Origin: Anniella stebbinsi
Lineage: Eukaryota > Chordata > Lepidosauria > Squamata > Anniellidae
Reading direction: 5' to 3'
Length of the DNA: 64,000 nucleotides
Assembly (NCBI GenBank): GCA_029215795.1
Contig: JARDYH010000004.1
Span: 33,980,001 to 34,044,000, forward strand
Of the stretch, positions 11,590-22,784 are shown piece after piece. The notes under the pieces were generated by a model. It was given only the letters and a program-made list of their open reading frames with translations. It was not told the origin of the DNA and searched no databases. The position numbers and the translations under genes are program-made. Positions within the stretch are counted from its first letter, which is position 1, and every line of letters starts with the position of its first letter.

Positions 11590-12038
11590 GGCACTTCAAG
11601 GAGAAAGGTGCTTGTATTCACCTGGTATGGTCATATTTCCTGGGATCAGTTCCAGTTGGTGCAGCCTGATGATGTAGACAAGTTGTTTGGATCAGTCTGT
11701 CCCACCACATGTAAGCTTGACCCTTGCCCATCTTGGCTAATATGATCCAACAGAGGTGGATTGATTGGGTTGGTCCAGAGGGTGGTAAATGGCTCACTTT
11801 GTCAGGGGGCAGTGCCTGCTGCCTTGAAAGAGGCTTTAGTGCACCCTCTCTTGAACAGGACCTCCCTTGACCCAGAGGTATGTGAGAACTACTGCCCTAT
11901 CACTAATATTCCCTTTTGGGGCAAGGTGCTTGAGCGGGTGGTGGCTAGGCAGCTTCAGATGTTCCTGGAGGAAAGTGATTATCTGGATCCATTTCAGTCT
12001 GGTTTCAGGCCAGGGCACTGCACTGAAACAGCCTTGGA
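11590..12038 (+). mobile_element. L2 LINE fragment (RT N-terminal part), sense
   Basis: The plus frame at 11761-12038 encodes the L2 reverse-transcriptase entry region: NYCPITNIPFWGKVLERVV, then LDPFQSGFRPGHCTETALD. It stops abruptly at a (TTA)n tract and does not resume after the opposing L2, so it is a truncated fragment. Confidence 0.75.
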
Positions 12039-12081
12039 TTATTATTATTATTATTATTAATAATAATTATTATTATTATTT
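12039..12081. repeat. (TTA)n/(TAA)n/(TTA)n junction microsatellite
   Basis: ATT repeats switch to TAATAATAA and back to TTATTATTATT within 43 bases, forming a small palindrome at the meeting point of a sense and an antisense L2. The antisense L2 contributes a 3' microsatellite tail here. The opposite-phase repeat may come from slippage or the insertion junction. Confidence 0.6.
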
Positions 12082-13270
12082 CTTACCCACCTCTCCCTCT
12101 GGATCGAGGCGGGGAACAACATTAAAAACAAATGATATGAAATACATAAAACTGATTAAAAACATATAAAAACAAATACATTGTTAAAATATCAATAAAA
12201 CACTGGGTAGGCTTGCCGGAAGAGATCAATCTTTATAACTTTCATAAATTTTTAAAGACTGTTAAGTTGGTGAATCTCTCCCGGCAGGCCATTCTACAGT
12301 CTGGGAGTGGCAGAAGAGAAGGTCCTCTGGGTAAAAGTTGTCAGCCTAGTTTTGGCTGACTGTAGTAAATTCTTCCCAGAGGACCTGAGCATGCGAGACG
12401 AATTGTAGGGGAGAAGGCAATCCCACAGGTAACCTGGATCCAAATTATGTAGGGCTTTAAAGGTAATGACCAACACTTTGTATTTCTCCAGGAAACTAAT
12501 TGGCAGCCAGTGGAGTGATTTTAAAGCTGGTGCAATATGTTCACCCTTAGGTGTACCAGTGACCAACCTGGCTGCCATATTTTGAACTAGTTGAGGTTTC
12601 CAGAAGTCAAGCCTCGAAGTTACCAGTGTGTGCACTACTGTCTTTAGGTCTTCCAACTCTAGGAAAGGGCGCAGCTGGCATATCAGCCAAAGCTGATAGT
12701 AGGCACCCCTGGCTGCATTTATCTGATGTGTTAATTGGAGCGATGGATCCAGGAGCATCCCCAAGCTGCGGACACAGCCTTTCAGGAGGAGTGTAATCCC
12801 ATTTCAACTGGTTAACATACCTCCAAACCCAGGTTGGGGCCATTGACAGTAAGCACCTTTGTCTTGTCTGGTTTCAGCTTCAGTTTGTTTTTCCTCATCC
12901 AGCCCATTACTGCCTCCAAGCATTCATTCAGAGGAGACACACTATCCTTAGCTGACGCTATTGTCAAAGGCATAGAGAAATATATTTGCGTGTCATCAGC
13001 GTACTGATATAGCACCCCGCCTCATGCCTCCAGATGATCTCTCCCAGCGGTTTCATGTAGATGTTAAACAGCATTGGGGATAGGATGGAGCTTTGTGGTA
13101 CACCATACAACAGCTCCTTCTTTGAGGAACAACTATCCCCAAACATCACCATCTGGAACCTGTCCGAGAGGTAGGACTAGAACCACTGAAGCACAGTGCC
13201 TCCAATTCCCAATCCCCACAGGCATTCCAGAAGGATACTGTCGGATGTCAGGTGCTTCATAAACAATTTA
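12082..13270 (-). mobile_element. L2 LINE 3' half, antisense, decayed
   Basis: Minus-strand frames give, in order: RT motif B remnant (GVPQSSILSPMLFNIYMKPL, 13152-12964), the catalytic YADDTQIYF block and KLKLKPDKTKVL (13015-12812), and the C-terminal region with LVQNMAARLVTGTPK and LHWLPISF (12764-12294). Frame changes separate these segments, so the ORF is broken. The 3' UTR runs to (TTA)n at 12081. About 1.2 kb of a 5'-truncated copy. Confidence 0.8.
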
Positions 13271-13289
13271 CTAGGCTGGCCTAGTGAAT

Positions 13290-14306
13290 TGTGAGTTGAG
13301 GGCTTGGCAATTGTTATGAGAAGATCTGTCTCTGTTCGGTGCTTATCTGTAATTGCAGGCCGAGGCCTTGAATGGTTCCTGGGAACAGGAGTTTGTTTAG
13401 AAAAGGTTGGGGCTATCTTGCAAGATGTCTCTCACATAGTGTCGTCATCAAGAGGAGGTTGAACCGTGCCGCCCTGTTGGCACATGAGTTTGCATTACAG
13501 GCCTGAAGCCCTGTCTGTCAAAGTAGCTTAGAATTAGCCAGCCTCCATCCTATATAGCTACAAGCAAAGAAGAAGTTATTTGCTAGAAATTATCTGTTCG
13601 ACTGTTTGCTGTTTGCTGTTTGCCTGTCATCTGTGCTACGCTTGCCAAGAAACTCGTGTTTGGGATTCTATCTGGTTTGAAGATGTTAGATGCACTCTGT
13701 ACATGTTCTGTTGCTATTTGGACTTGGAACTTCTAAGAACTATGCCATGAAAAGTGCTCTGTGGCTTTTCATAGATTTGGACTTGCAGATTACTGTTCTG
13801 GATTCGTGTTCTATAGCCTGTTTTTCTCTGCATGGAGCCAAAGTACGGGCACAGAGAAACTCAGTGGCTGATCGTTGCTGTTCTGGAATTGTGTGTGTGT
13901 GTGACCTGCAAGAGAACCTTCCTCAGAGCCAAAGCTACGAGAAGGGAAGGCTTCCTAGGTCGAAGAGGTTTGTCCCCTGACATCTTGTTTCGTGATCAGC
14001 TCAGTGTTCTCTGACAGGCTGTTTGATTTAGTTCAAGATGATCTTATCCACTGTCAGACCTCTTGCACTCCTGCTGAGGTTTCGCCTTTGAGTCTCCCTG
14101 TGTTCCTGATGAGTCAGTGTGGCCACTCCTGACCTCAAGGGACTGGGGCTAACTCTAAATGTCTCCCCCTGAATGAGTTGCTGTTCGCATTAAGCCGTTG
14201 TACCTGAAAGCTATCTGGTCTGTCCGTTCCATGTGATTTTTACAATAAAAGAAGTCCCACAGTTTTGGAGTGTGTCAGAGGGATCAATCTTTGAGGGATG
14301 TTGCTA
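13290..14306 (+). mobile_element. Possible solo LTR (retroviral or related), boundaries uncertain
   Basis: The region is non-coding. It contains a TATA-like tatatagct at about 13551, a polyadenylation signal AATAAA (about 14243) followed by a GT-rich segment (ttggagtgtgtcag), and it ends ...gttgctaca, compatible with an LTR 3' CA end. No matching 5' terminus or 4-6 bp TSD could be fixed and no second LTR or internal gene is present. The class is a tentative inference from signal order. A host 3' end or an unrelated repeat could look similar. Confidence 0.3.
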
Positions 14307-14738
14307 CACATATGTGCCAAATTTGAGATCAATCCTTCAACCCCTCAATTTTATATGAATTTATTAAAGATTGTTTCAGTTCTGACAGATCAGAATGACA
14401 GCTCGTCATGTGCGTTCATTCAGACCTGTCAGAACGGAAATGATCTTTAAAAAATTAATATAAAATCGAGGGTTGGCGGGATCGATCTAAAATTTCATAC
14501 ACATACTTAGGCATACCCCATAAGCACTGTGACCAAGTGTCAAGCCTCTAACTTTTAAAATACAGAAGTTATAGGTATATTTATATGGCAGTCCGATAAA
14601 ATGATAAAATCGCCTGAAAATTATGTCTCCGATGATTATCGTAGGTTTTTCTATCTTATCGTCATCGTTAAACACATGCATGTTAATTACCTTATCATAT
14701 CGTTATTGTACATTTGAGCGATACGATACACATCCCTA
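14307..14738 (-). mobile_element. Foldback DNA transposon (hAT-like terminus), copy 1
   Basis: A central ~150-base stem has arms ttgagatcaatccttcaacc...gacagatcag and acctgtcagaacgg...gagggttggcgggatcga. To its right is an arm ending gatacgatacacatccctag. The same arm and core occur at 52805-53408. There, however, the core plus its flanking block (paired blocks aacttctgtattttaaaagt / cttttaaaatacagaagtt) is inverted relative to the right-hand arm. No coding capacity. The left terminus is absent, as sequence before 14307 is unrelated. Confidence 0.6.
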
Positions 14739-14759
14739 GTATATATTTATTGTTTTATA

Positions 14760-14870
14760 TTGCTTGCATGATTTTATCTGAACGCCGCCCTGAGATCCTA
14801 TTGATATACGGTGGGATACAAATGTTTTAATTAACAAATAAATATATTTATTTAGTTTTAATATTTTAAT
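14760..14870 (+). mobile_element. LINE 3' tail remnant
   Basis: aacgccgccctgagatcct followed by tatacggtgggatacaaatg and AATAAATA repeats matches the hairpin-plus-AATAAA tail of L2/CR1-type LINEs. Tail only. Confidence 0.5.
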
Positions 14871-15964
14871 AACTAAATAAATTTCAGAGCACAGGGATGC
14901 TACATCAAGTATTGAATTTGCCAATGTGCAGCTATCTCATGGACACAAGTCCTAAACGTATGAAATAAAAGTTAATAGATGCAGATGAAGGAGTAACTGG
15001 TGCTGTCAGTGATCAAACTGAGGAATAATCTTCCACCTTGAGCTGTCAAGCTGCAGCCTGATGTTCCAGTAAAATAAGGCTCTCTCCATTCCTGATGAGT
15101 AAATGACAGAGAAGATTTGAATTAGGCCTGTGGCTGAGACTCAGAGCTGACACATTCAGAAGTTTCCTTTCTCTTCTCCTGCTGTTCTTTAAGACACGCC
15201 AACCTATTATTAACACACTTACGGATTCAGATTACAAGTGAACTATTGTGGACCACTGGCAGATAGCCATCAATGCAAACGTGTATATTCTTCTCGAGAT
15301 GACAACTACCTGTATTTATATATAATTTCATGGTGGGAAAGGGAGGAATCGTGAGGCTCTTGACATAGGACTGACAATTTGGACAAAACACCTACACAGT
15401 GTGGACATATTGCGCACATCACTGTCTTTATGTATTTTTTCTCACCTACAAGATTCCTTTGTATAAACCCCATTGGTCCAAAACTTTGAAAAATGCCCTG
15501 CTTTCCAAAAAGCCATTACTGTTGTTCAGAGTAGAATTTTAATAGCATGGCCACCGTTGACCACATTATGCACCAAAGCCTTCCAGTTTCTGGAATCCGA
15601 TCCTGCGTCAGATGGGGCTTTAGTTATAGTTAGTTAAAGTAGACCTGTTGAAATCAGTGCAATTTACATTAGTCGTGATTATCTTAAGTCTAATTGATTT
15701 CAATGGGTCTGCTCTAAGTATGGCTAAATCTGGATCCAACTCAATGCTAATAAGTACAATTGAACAAATTAAGATGAAATTAGGCATTTTTTAAAAAAAA
15801 TATCTTGATCTTGGAATTCATGCATATTACTGATGTGAATTAATAAGTACATGCATCTGGATATACATCTGCATCATGAAGTTCATTCTACAGAGGAATT
15901 ACACATTATATGTAATTCTGTCAGTCTTATTCAGACTTTTGGTGTTTTAAACAATAAAGCCACC
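14871..15964. other. Unannotated intronic sequence with a family G trace
   Basis: A family G-like segment (gtctaattgatttcaatggg) lies within 15610-15740. Otherwise no gene or intact repeat is seen. Confidence 0.45.
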
Positions 15965-16383
15965 AAGATGAATGGATGAAACCATTAATTTTGATTTCTC
16001 TCAATTTCTCATTTATCTATTCTTGAATTTGGTTCATCTATAACTTTGAGAATTTCTCCAGTCTCAGGTTCAGTTTATCCTGAACTCTGATAACACATGA
16101 AAAATCATAAGCATTTTTGTTCCCCTTTCTTCCAAAACATTATTTTTTGCCAAATATACACAGTTTTGCTAGTTGTTTTCTCAATACAATACTTTTTAAA
16201 ATTATTTCCAATAACAGATGCATTTTTGTTTGTATTTTTGATTGAAGAATCCCAATGGAAAGTTTGGAGAAGTGTAAATTTTGAACAATAACTGAGTCTT
16301 GTCTCCCATACTGATTTGAATGTGTGCAATTAAGTAAGTTCACATAAAAATGCAAACTGAATGAATTTCTCCCCCATCCCTAG
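15965..16383 (-). repeat. Family F interspersed repeat, longer copy
   Basis: Ends in gaatttctcccccatccctag, matching the catccct terminus of other F copies. The interior is rich in aaaatgcaaa, cagttttgc and similar short words shared with 27850-28245 and 31545-31880. Diverged and non-coding. Confidence 0.35.
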
Positions 16384-16534
16384 CCACTGAGGCTGCAGTT
16401 CAAGACAGAAGACCAACAGGCATGTAGGGAACTTTTAAATCCTCTGTGCTGTTTTCTGATCACTCTTCTTCTAACTGCTTTTACACCCCAAAGGAAAAGA
16501 TACAAGGACCCACTTGTCCACATGAATTGCAATT

Positions 16535-16960
16535 TTATTTTTAATTTGTTTATTACATTTATATACCCCCCCATTACCAAAGCTCTTTGGGCAGTTTACA
16601 AAGATTAAAAACACTGAACGTTTAAAACCAATATACAAAATTTTAAACCACAGAAAGCATAAAAACAAACTATATATCAAGTATCCTATTAAATGCTGTT
16701 AAATGCTTGGGAGAAGAGAAGAGAAAAGTCTTGACCTGGTGCCAAAAAGATAACAATGTTGGTGCCAGGCAAGTCTCATCAGGGAGATTGTTCCATAGTT
16801 GGGGGGCACCATTGAAAAGGCCCTCTCCCTTGTTGCCATCCTCTGAGCTTCCCTCAGAGTAGGTACTCAGAGGAGGACCTTAGATATTGAAAGTAGTGCA
16901 CAGGTAGGTTCATGTCAGGAGAGGCGTTCTGTCAGGTATTATGGTCCCATCTACAATGAA
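16535..16960 (-). mobile_element. L2-like LINE 3' end, antisense
   Basis: It starts with ttatttttaatttgtttatt and the tail hairpin (accaaagctctttgggcagtttacaaa). It continues through gagaagagaaaagtcttgacctggtgcc and ccattgaaaaggccctctccc, the same block order as 54985-55395. Only the C-terminal coding end and 3' UTR remain. Confidence 0.6.
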
Positions 16961-19299
16961 CAAGTGTAGATCTAAGCTTGTGCTAAGTTGTCTGAGGGCT
17001 TTTGCAGATGAGCAGAGAATGGGCTTTAATTCTTATATAATTTTTGGATTATCCAAATCCTTTCCCCTCAGTTCAGGTTTGATTGTGGATTTGGGTTTTG
17101 GTTTTTTTACATAATAAATAGTACTATCACATTTTCAACCTTCAGGCTTAATATTATTTCCCTACATCTCAGCCCATTCTACTGCCATTGCAATTTGAAG
17201 TGTTTTATGGATGAGGCTGTGTGAGCATCTCAAATACCTACTCATTACACTACAGTGAGTTCAGTAACCAGCAGCAATTCCCCCCCCAAACCATTTTGAA
17301 TACTCTTAAATGCTTTACATTTTCTTTTTGTTTTCTGAGTTGAACGTTTCCCCCTGTATCACACAAAGAAATTTGCCCATTCAGCTCCATTTAATAGGAA
17401 AAGAAATAATGAGAGGACACAAGGAAGGCTACCCAAACCCTTGCAGGATTGCCCTGATATTTTGCAGTCTCTCACAATGGTGCACAACAGAACCTCCGGA
17501 TGAGGGCGGATGGCTGTGAAGTAATTGTTGGCCTTGCAGGAGCTCAGAGTGTGAGTCCGTGAACATGCTGCGGCCACCCACCTGGGTTGGGAGGGTGGAT
17601 GCAGGGGAGTCTGTTGGACTCCTGGACTCAGTTGAGCACCCGTGACATCCATAATGCCAGACTGAAAATGTGGGAAGCTGGTATGTGCCTGTATTCCCCT
17701 CCATGCCTACCATTGCAGTATGAACTTCTCCTGTTGCATTCATGGGCCTGTGCAAAGAGGACCTGGCCACTGCCTAGAGTAGAAACCACTGGGGGTCCCA
17801 ACTAAGCCCTTTCACAGGAAGAACAGGATATCATTTGAGGAAGTTCTGAAACATGCAATTTATGTATTGAGTTTAATTTATTATTATTTTAATTCACCCA
17901 ATAACAAATGCTCTAGGATTCTAGACTTATTCTGTTACACAGTGTTGACAGTGGCCACCATCAATACTTGCATAGAAATTTACTATTCTGTTTGTTCCTG
18001 ACAGCTAACATTATCAAGGTAAGTGGAGTCTTCTTGCAATCATATGGACTGAATGCTAAAAGAGTGGAAGGTACTGGTTTGTGAGGAAGTTACATGTCAG
18101 GTTTGGGAGGTCAAGATTTAGAAAAAGTCAACAATTTTTTTATGATACATGGTTCCCTTTAACACACACTCAAATGAAGTCTTGTGAAGAAAAGAAAATG
18201 CAATGAAGTGATGGGTTGAGCTTGTATAAGTAGCTCAGATTGAGGAGCCTTTGTGGGAAGGACGGAGAGATGAAGAGCTTATTAATGCTTTATTGTCCTG
18301 CTACTCATTGCATGTCGTTGATTGGAGACATTTCTCCATCGACTTCTACCTCTGTTTTCTTAGATCTACATATCTATGTCCTAGGTTAGCCACCTGAAAT
18401 ATTTGTATTTTGTTTTTTTCCTCCTTGTGTTGACTGTACGTCTTGACATGTACCTTTAATAAAATGCAACAAATATAATGTTTTTAAATAGATGTATATA
18501 TAAAAAAGCAAATTCCAAGCTGCCATTCTCCCTGTGTAACATCAGATTGTCCCACTCCATTCTGAGGGATTTATCTGAACCTTTTAAGATATAATAAGAT
18601 AATATTATTCCACTGTTGTGATAACTGCTAACAGTACCAGGGCTTGCATCTAAAAGCTGTGAGATGTAGGCTTATTCGGTTTCCCTGCAGACCAACCATC
18701 AGATCATTATCTGCCTGGCATGGCATAGTATCCCACCAAATAGGTTTGGATGTTGTTGTTTTTATGTATTTTGTATTTATTGTTTTATGTGGAATATATG
18801 CCACAGCCATGATCCAACAAATCCCAAAGGATTTTCAAATGACGTACATGTGTGGATGCACCAGTTGGCATTAGAGTGATCAGGATGTGCCTTTAATACC
18901 ATTCGGGAGGGAAATCTAAACCTTTTACAGCACATTAAGTTGAAACAAAAGACTTTGCTTGACTAAAGTAACTCATCTCATCTAATCCCCTGGAGCATGC
19001 AGGGTGATTCACTCTGCTGCTCTGTCCTTAGCCTTCCTTAGCCTCTCATTTATATATGTGTTTGCTTTTATCTTTGTTTGAATCAGTGATATTTCAGACT
19101 CTAAGGAGGTCATACAGACTAGGTCCCATCTCAAGCCATCTGTCTCTAATTTCTATCCTGTACAAAAAAGAGAGAAGAAATTGCATATATCCAGTTAGAC
19201 TCACTGTTTCCCTCGTTGAGTGTTGTCTGTGATTACTGCTAGCAACTCTCAAGCAAAGCTTTTTTTCCATAGCCAATCTGAGAAACTTCATATGTTTGT
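16961..19299. other. Unannotated intronic sequence (2.3 kb)
   Basis: A short antisense LINE-tail trace (cacccaataacaaatgctct) is at about 17895-17920. The GC-richer stretch 17360-17815 contains only short frames without known domains and was not assignable. No exon could be supported. Confidence 0.45.
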
Positions 19300-19850
19300 T
19301 TTTGTATTTAGGAATGAGTTCCTGAATACAAAATATAAATAAATGGTATCATCAAGAAACACTATGCATGTGTATAAGTTATTGCTCAGCCATAATGCCG
19401 ACCCCCCTCTGCAACTTCATCACATAAGGTATGATATAGGGATGTATGAGAATTTTGTTTCTGTTGGCAAAACATGCAACCATGCCCTGTTTGCAGCATG
19501 GTTGTGAGCAGGAGAACACATCTGCTGAAAATATCCGCAAATTCTCAAACATGTGCTTGTGTTTGATTTGCATGAATTTTCCCCATTTGATTTTGTACAA
19601 ATTTCAAAAATGAACAAATGTTTAAATAACCCGTGATTTAGTCTATGGGGCAACATTGCACAACTTTGGGAATTTGCACAAGTGTGTATGTGTGTGTGTA
19701 CATCTTTCACATTCCATAGATGTTTCTTTAGCACAAGTTTCCCATTTGTGCAAAATGAACAGCGAATGCATATCAAGGAGGGATGAGCAGCAAGCTGATG
19801 TTTGGAGAATCTTGGTGAGCTCAAACTTCACTCATTTTCCCATCACTAAT
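19300..19850 (-). repeat. Family F-like diverged repeat
   Basis: Contains repeated words such as gaatttgcaca, caaatttcaaaaatg and catgaattttcccc resembling other F copies, plus a short (TG)n run at 19685-19699. The family call is weak. ORFs through it on the minus strand are not domain-bearing. Confidence 0.3.
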
Positions 19851-20756
19851 ATTAAATCAGAGAGCCATTTGGTGATTTAGGGGTCAATGGACCAAATGGG
19901 GTGAAATGTGGGTTAACTTAGCAGCAACAGTAATCCTGGCTGCCAATGGGTGCCATTTTTCCTTACCAAGGAAAAAGTGAGGGTTTGACGCATGACTCTC
20001 ACTCTGATAGTTTCATGATAATACTATGTCACCATGTGTTATTATTATAAAGTCAAAACGGAATGGGGGAAAACTTCCTGCACTTACTCTGAAGAGTTGT
20101 GGAAAGACACCCATCAGCAGCCGTAAACATGATCATATAATAGGAACACAACACAGGCAATGACATAAAAGGAGAATGGATGGTGATTCTATGAAACCTT
20201 TTGCCCTCCCTTTTGAGGCTCTACTTTTGAGCTGAAGAGGTTCTGAAAATATCTTTTGGCTCAGCTCAACTATAAATCATGGATTTGCTGGCACTATCTT
20301 GGTAAGTACTGGGCCTGCAAATCTCATGTATTTTGCTAATGTCACAATTTATCCAGGAGTGCTCTGTTCACAAATGACACTAATTGCATCCTCATACAAG
20401 GAAAAGTTGCTCAACTTTGCCATGACTGGTTATTAAATCTGAGACTCAGTTTTCCCATACCAGAATCCTAAATATTTTTACATTGAATTAGAAGTGAGCA
20501 TTACCCTTTGAGCATAGCCTAAAATAATTCTGTATAGGACAAATGCCTAATCTCTTTATGAAGCAGACTTATTAAAATATTTTCACAGTAACATTATCCA
20601 ATTGAGACAAAACAAAAGAAAATGTTTGCTCCAGTTCAGCAAATATTCTGAGATCCCATACTGACAAGGACTGCCCCATCCACCTCAGTCAACTGTATTG
20701 TTCCCACCTCTAAGGCCTTTCTCCTCCCCCAAACAAAAACACCTTTTCTCACACAC
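19851..20756. other. Unannotated intronic sequence
   Basis: No gene, RNA or recognisable complete repeat is seen. Confidence 0.45.
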
Positions 20757-21033
20757 ACTGGGGGCTCATCTACACCTATGAGCCTTCCGGGAGGGAGGGG
20801 GGAGGATCCCAGGCTTACCTGCTTCCGGGATCATCCCTCTGCATGCATATGCCCGTGTATCACCCTGGAAGTCATGAGGGACGTTGCGGGCACCATTGAA
20901 AATGGAGACGGGAGTGAAATTGCTCTCCACCACAAGATTTTTTTTAAAAAAAGAAACACCCTTGAAACTGCTCCCCCCCACCCTGATGGGTATGAACTGC
21001 CCCCGTGCAACTCTGTGCCCATTTCCAGAGCCC
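20757..21033 (-). mobile_element. Family A element, antisense, left portion (copy 3)
   Basis: It begins ggggctcatctacacct, the reverse complement of the family A 3' end, and continues through cttccgggatcatccctctg, a TTTTTTTAAAAAA tract, a Gly-rich block and tgcaactctgtgcccattt. It is interrupted at 21034 by a 62-base segment that belongs to the start of the neighbouring family B element. Further A-like sequence follows at 21096. Confidence 0.6.
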
Positions 21034-21095
21034 CACAGATTTACTTTATAATAGGCTGACCGTATGAAAAGGAGGACAGGGCTCATGTAACTTTA
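21034..21095 (+). repeat. 62-bp duplicated segment, copy 1
   Basis: It matches 21376-21437 with one visible difference (gaccgtatg here, gaccgcatg there). It carries acagatttactttataa, the 8-bp TSD and the first ~44 bases of the family B element. It therefore appears to be a copy of the B element's left junction placed inside a family A element. Confidence 0.75.
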
Positions 21096-21312
21096 TTCGT
21101 GGGGAAAAAGGGATGACCCATGATCATGTGCCACACCTGATGTCCTGGGACTGTGGGAAAAACCGGGAAATCCGTGGCCCTAGTTATCCTGGGGAAAGTC
21201 TCTGGTTGTCCCTGCTTGACCCCGGGAAGCCCTCTGCATCATTTGGACACTCAGGGATGACCCTGTAACCAGCCCATGATAAATGGCTGCTGTAGACATG
21301 CCCCAAGTTTCA
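21096..21312 (-). mobile_element. Family A element, antisense, right portion
   Basis: Contains aagggatgacccatgatc, gtcctgggactgtgggaaaaa, catcatttggacactcaggg and ends near gctgtagacatgcccc, matching the 5' part of family A in reverse orientation. It probably continues the copy interrupted at 21034. Confidence 0.5.
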
Positions 21313-21375
21313 CTGCCACCATGACCTTTAAGGCTCAGGCCGAACGCTTTACTCACTCCTCTATCTGCAAGAACA

Positions 21376-21437
21376 CACAGATTTACTTTATAATAGGCTG
21401 ACCGCATGAAAAGGAGGACAGGGCTCATGTAACTTTA
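21376..21437 (+). repeat. 62-bp duplicated segment, copy 2 (likely source)
   Basis: Spans the authentic left junction of the family B element, including TSD CTTTATAA at 21386-21393. It matches 21034-21095 with one substitution. Confidence 0.75.
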
Positions 21438-21534
21438 ACAGTTGTCGAGAAAAGGGAATTTCAGCCAGTATCATTTGTATGCAATTAGTTCCTGGTGAAA
21501 TTCCCTCTTCATCACAACAGTTAAAGTTGCAGGC

Positions 21535-21549
21535 ACTATACTAAAGTGA
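21535..21549 (+). repeat. 15-bp TSD of the Penelope-like element, left copy
   Basis: ACTATACTAAAGTGA is identical to 23575-23589 and derives from the centre of the family B host element (compare ctctagtatagt at 1713-1724). One copy flanks each side of the PLE insertion. Confidence 0.8.
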
Positions 21550-22390
21550 ACCAAAAAAAGAAAGTTAAGGGGAAAATATGTAATAAATTTTAATACTTAA
21601 TGAAATAATATATTTATCACCAAAGAAAACTAATAGAAATACATATGTATAATAACAAAGTAAAAACAAAGCTCTTATGATTCTGGCCAAACGCGTTTCG
21701 ACAATAATGTCTTCTTCAGTGGCCCAATCACTGAAAATAAACAACAAAGATAATAAGACATTTAGTAGTGCCCCAGATGGAGGATTTTTTTTTGTCTTTT
21801 CAATATATAAGGTTTTTTTAAAAAAATAAACAACCCACCTAAATGGTTTGTGTAACAGGCAAAGGTTTTTTCCAGCGGGGCTGATTTATATATATCCCCA
21901 ATAATGGGATTGTGTCACTCCCCACATTTGGTGTATATGATGCACCCTGGAAGAAATATATACAAAAAATAATAATTAAATGCCCAATTAAACTTTAACT
22001 CCACAGGGATGTACATCCAATTCCACCAAAAATAAGACAAAAGATACTCACAAATGAAATTCACAGGCTTTGCTGTTTGCAAATGGTATGCTACTGCCCA
22101 GATAAACCCTTAACAGCCAGGCTTTCATTATATACCCATTTGGTAGGCTCATTATATATAACAGCTGTGTTGACAGCTTTTAGAAAAAGATAGGAGTAAC
22201 TCCCTCCATCTGTAGCAGGCACACTGATAATAAACAAACACGATGAGAAATCAATCTCAGCTGAAAGCTGTCAAGTCAAACAAGTTGTAGTTTACAGAAT
22301 ACATGACCAATTGCAATCCTCATTGAGTCCATTTGGCATAACTGTTCTGAGTGTGAAAATCCAAAAGAGTTCTCATTTTTTCAGTCTTTT
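21550..22390 (-). repeat. Left inverted arm of the Penelope-like element
   Basis: About 841 bases, from accaaaaaaagaaag to tcagtctttt. It is the reverse complement of 22686-23527 with only a handful of substitutions and one-base indels noticed by eye (for example tgtaacagg against cctgttactc, and a one-base difference in a poly-T run). It lacks the last ~47 bases of the PLE 3' end, so it represents a truncated inverted copy. Confidence 0.85.
21679..21729 (-). ncRNA. Hammerhead-ribozyme-like motif, left arm
   Basis: Read on the minus strand: helix I strand GGCCA, core CUGAAGA (21719-21713), a short hairpin GACA-loop-UGUC as helix II, GAAA, then ACGCGU (21696-21691), U, and UGGCC closing helix I. 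The order matches a type I hammerhead with a minimal helix III. ACGCGU is self-complementary, so a 2-bp stem or dimer pairing is possible. One extra A lies between the CUGAAGA box and helix II. PLE-associated hammerheads with minimal helix III have been described. Activity here is untested. This copy keeps the CGCG that is mutated in the right arm. Confidence 0.65.
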
Positions 22391-22475
22391 GCATGAGGGT
22401 TAAGGAATTCACAAACCCACAAGACAACAAAATGTATATCTTAAAGGATTTTTTTAATTGTGAGTCCAGGGGGTT

Positions 22476-22784
22476 GTGTATGCTATTCAATGTCCTTGCA
22501 ATCTTTTCTATGTTGGTATGACCACTAGAAAAGTAAGAGTAAGAATCTGCGAGCACAAAAGCTGCATCAGGAACAAAAGATTGCAGGCACCTTTGGTGAA
22601 ACATTTTACTGAAATGGGACACTCTGACAAGGATTTGAAGTTCTGGACTTTGGAAAGACAGACTGGTTCTGGACAACAACTGGAAAAAAGACTGAAAAAA
22701 CGAGAACTCTTTTGGATTTTCACACTCAGAACAGTTATGCCAAATGGACTCAATGAGGATTGCAATTGGTCATGTATTCTGTAA
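22476..22784 (+). pseudogene. GIY-YIG endonuclease remnant of a Penelope-like element
   Basis: A 102-residue frame from an internal Met to a stop inside the right arm. It shows YAI with CPC (residues 2-8), the YVGMT core (12-16, the YIG half), R and EH at 23-27, and HFTEMGH (43-49). The C-terminal part has RELFWIFTLRT and PNGLNED. This order fits the PLE-type GIY-YIG domain, which nicks target DNA for reverse transcription. The upstream frame contains a stop within ~60 bases and the RT is absent. The Met is probably not a real start, since in intact PLEs the domain is the C-terminus of a long protein. Non-functional alone. Confidence 0.75.
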
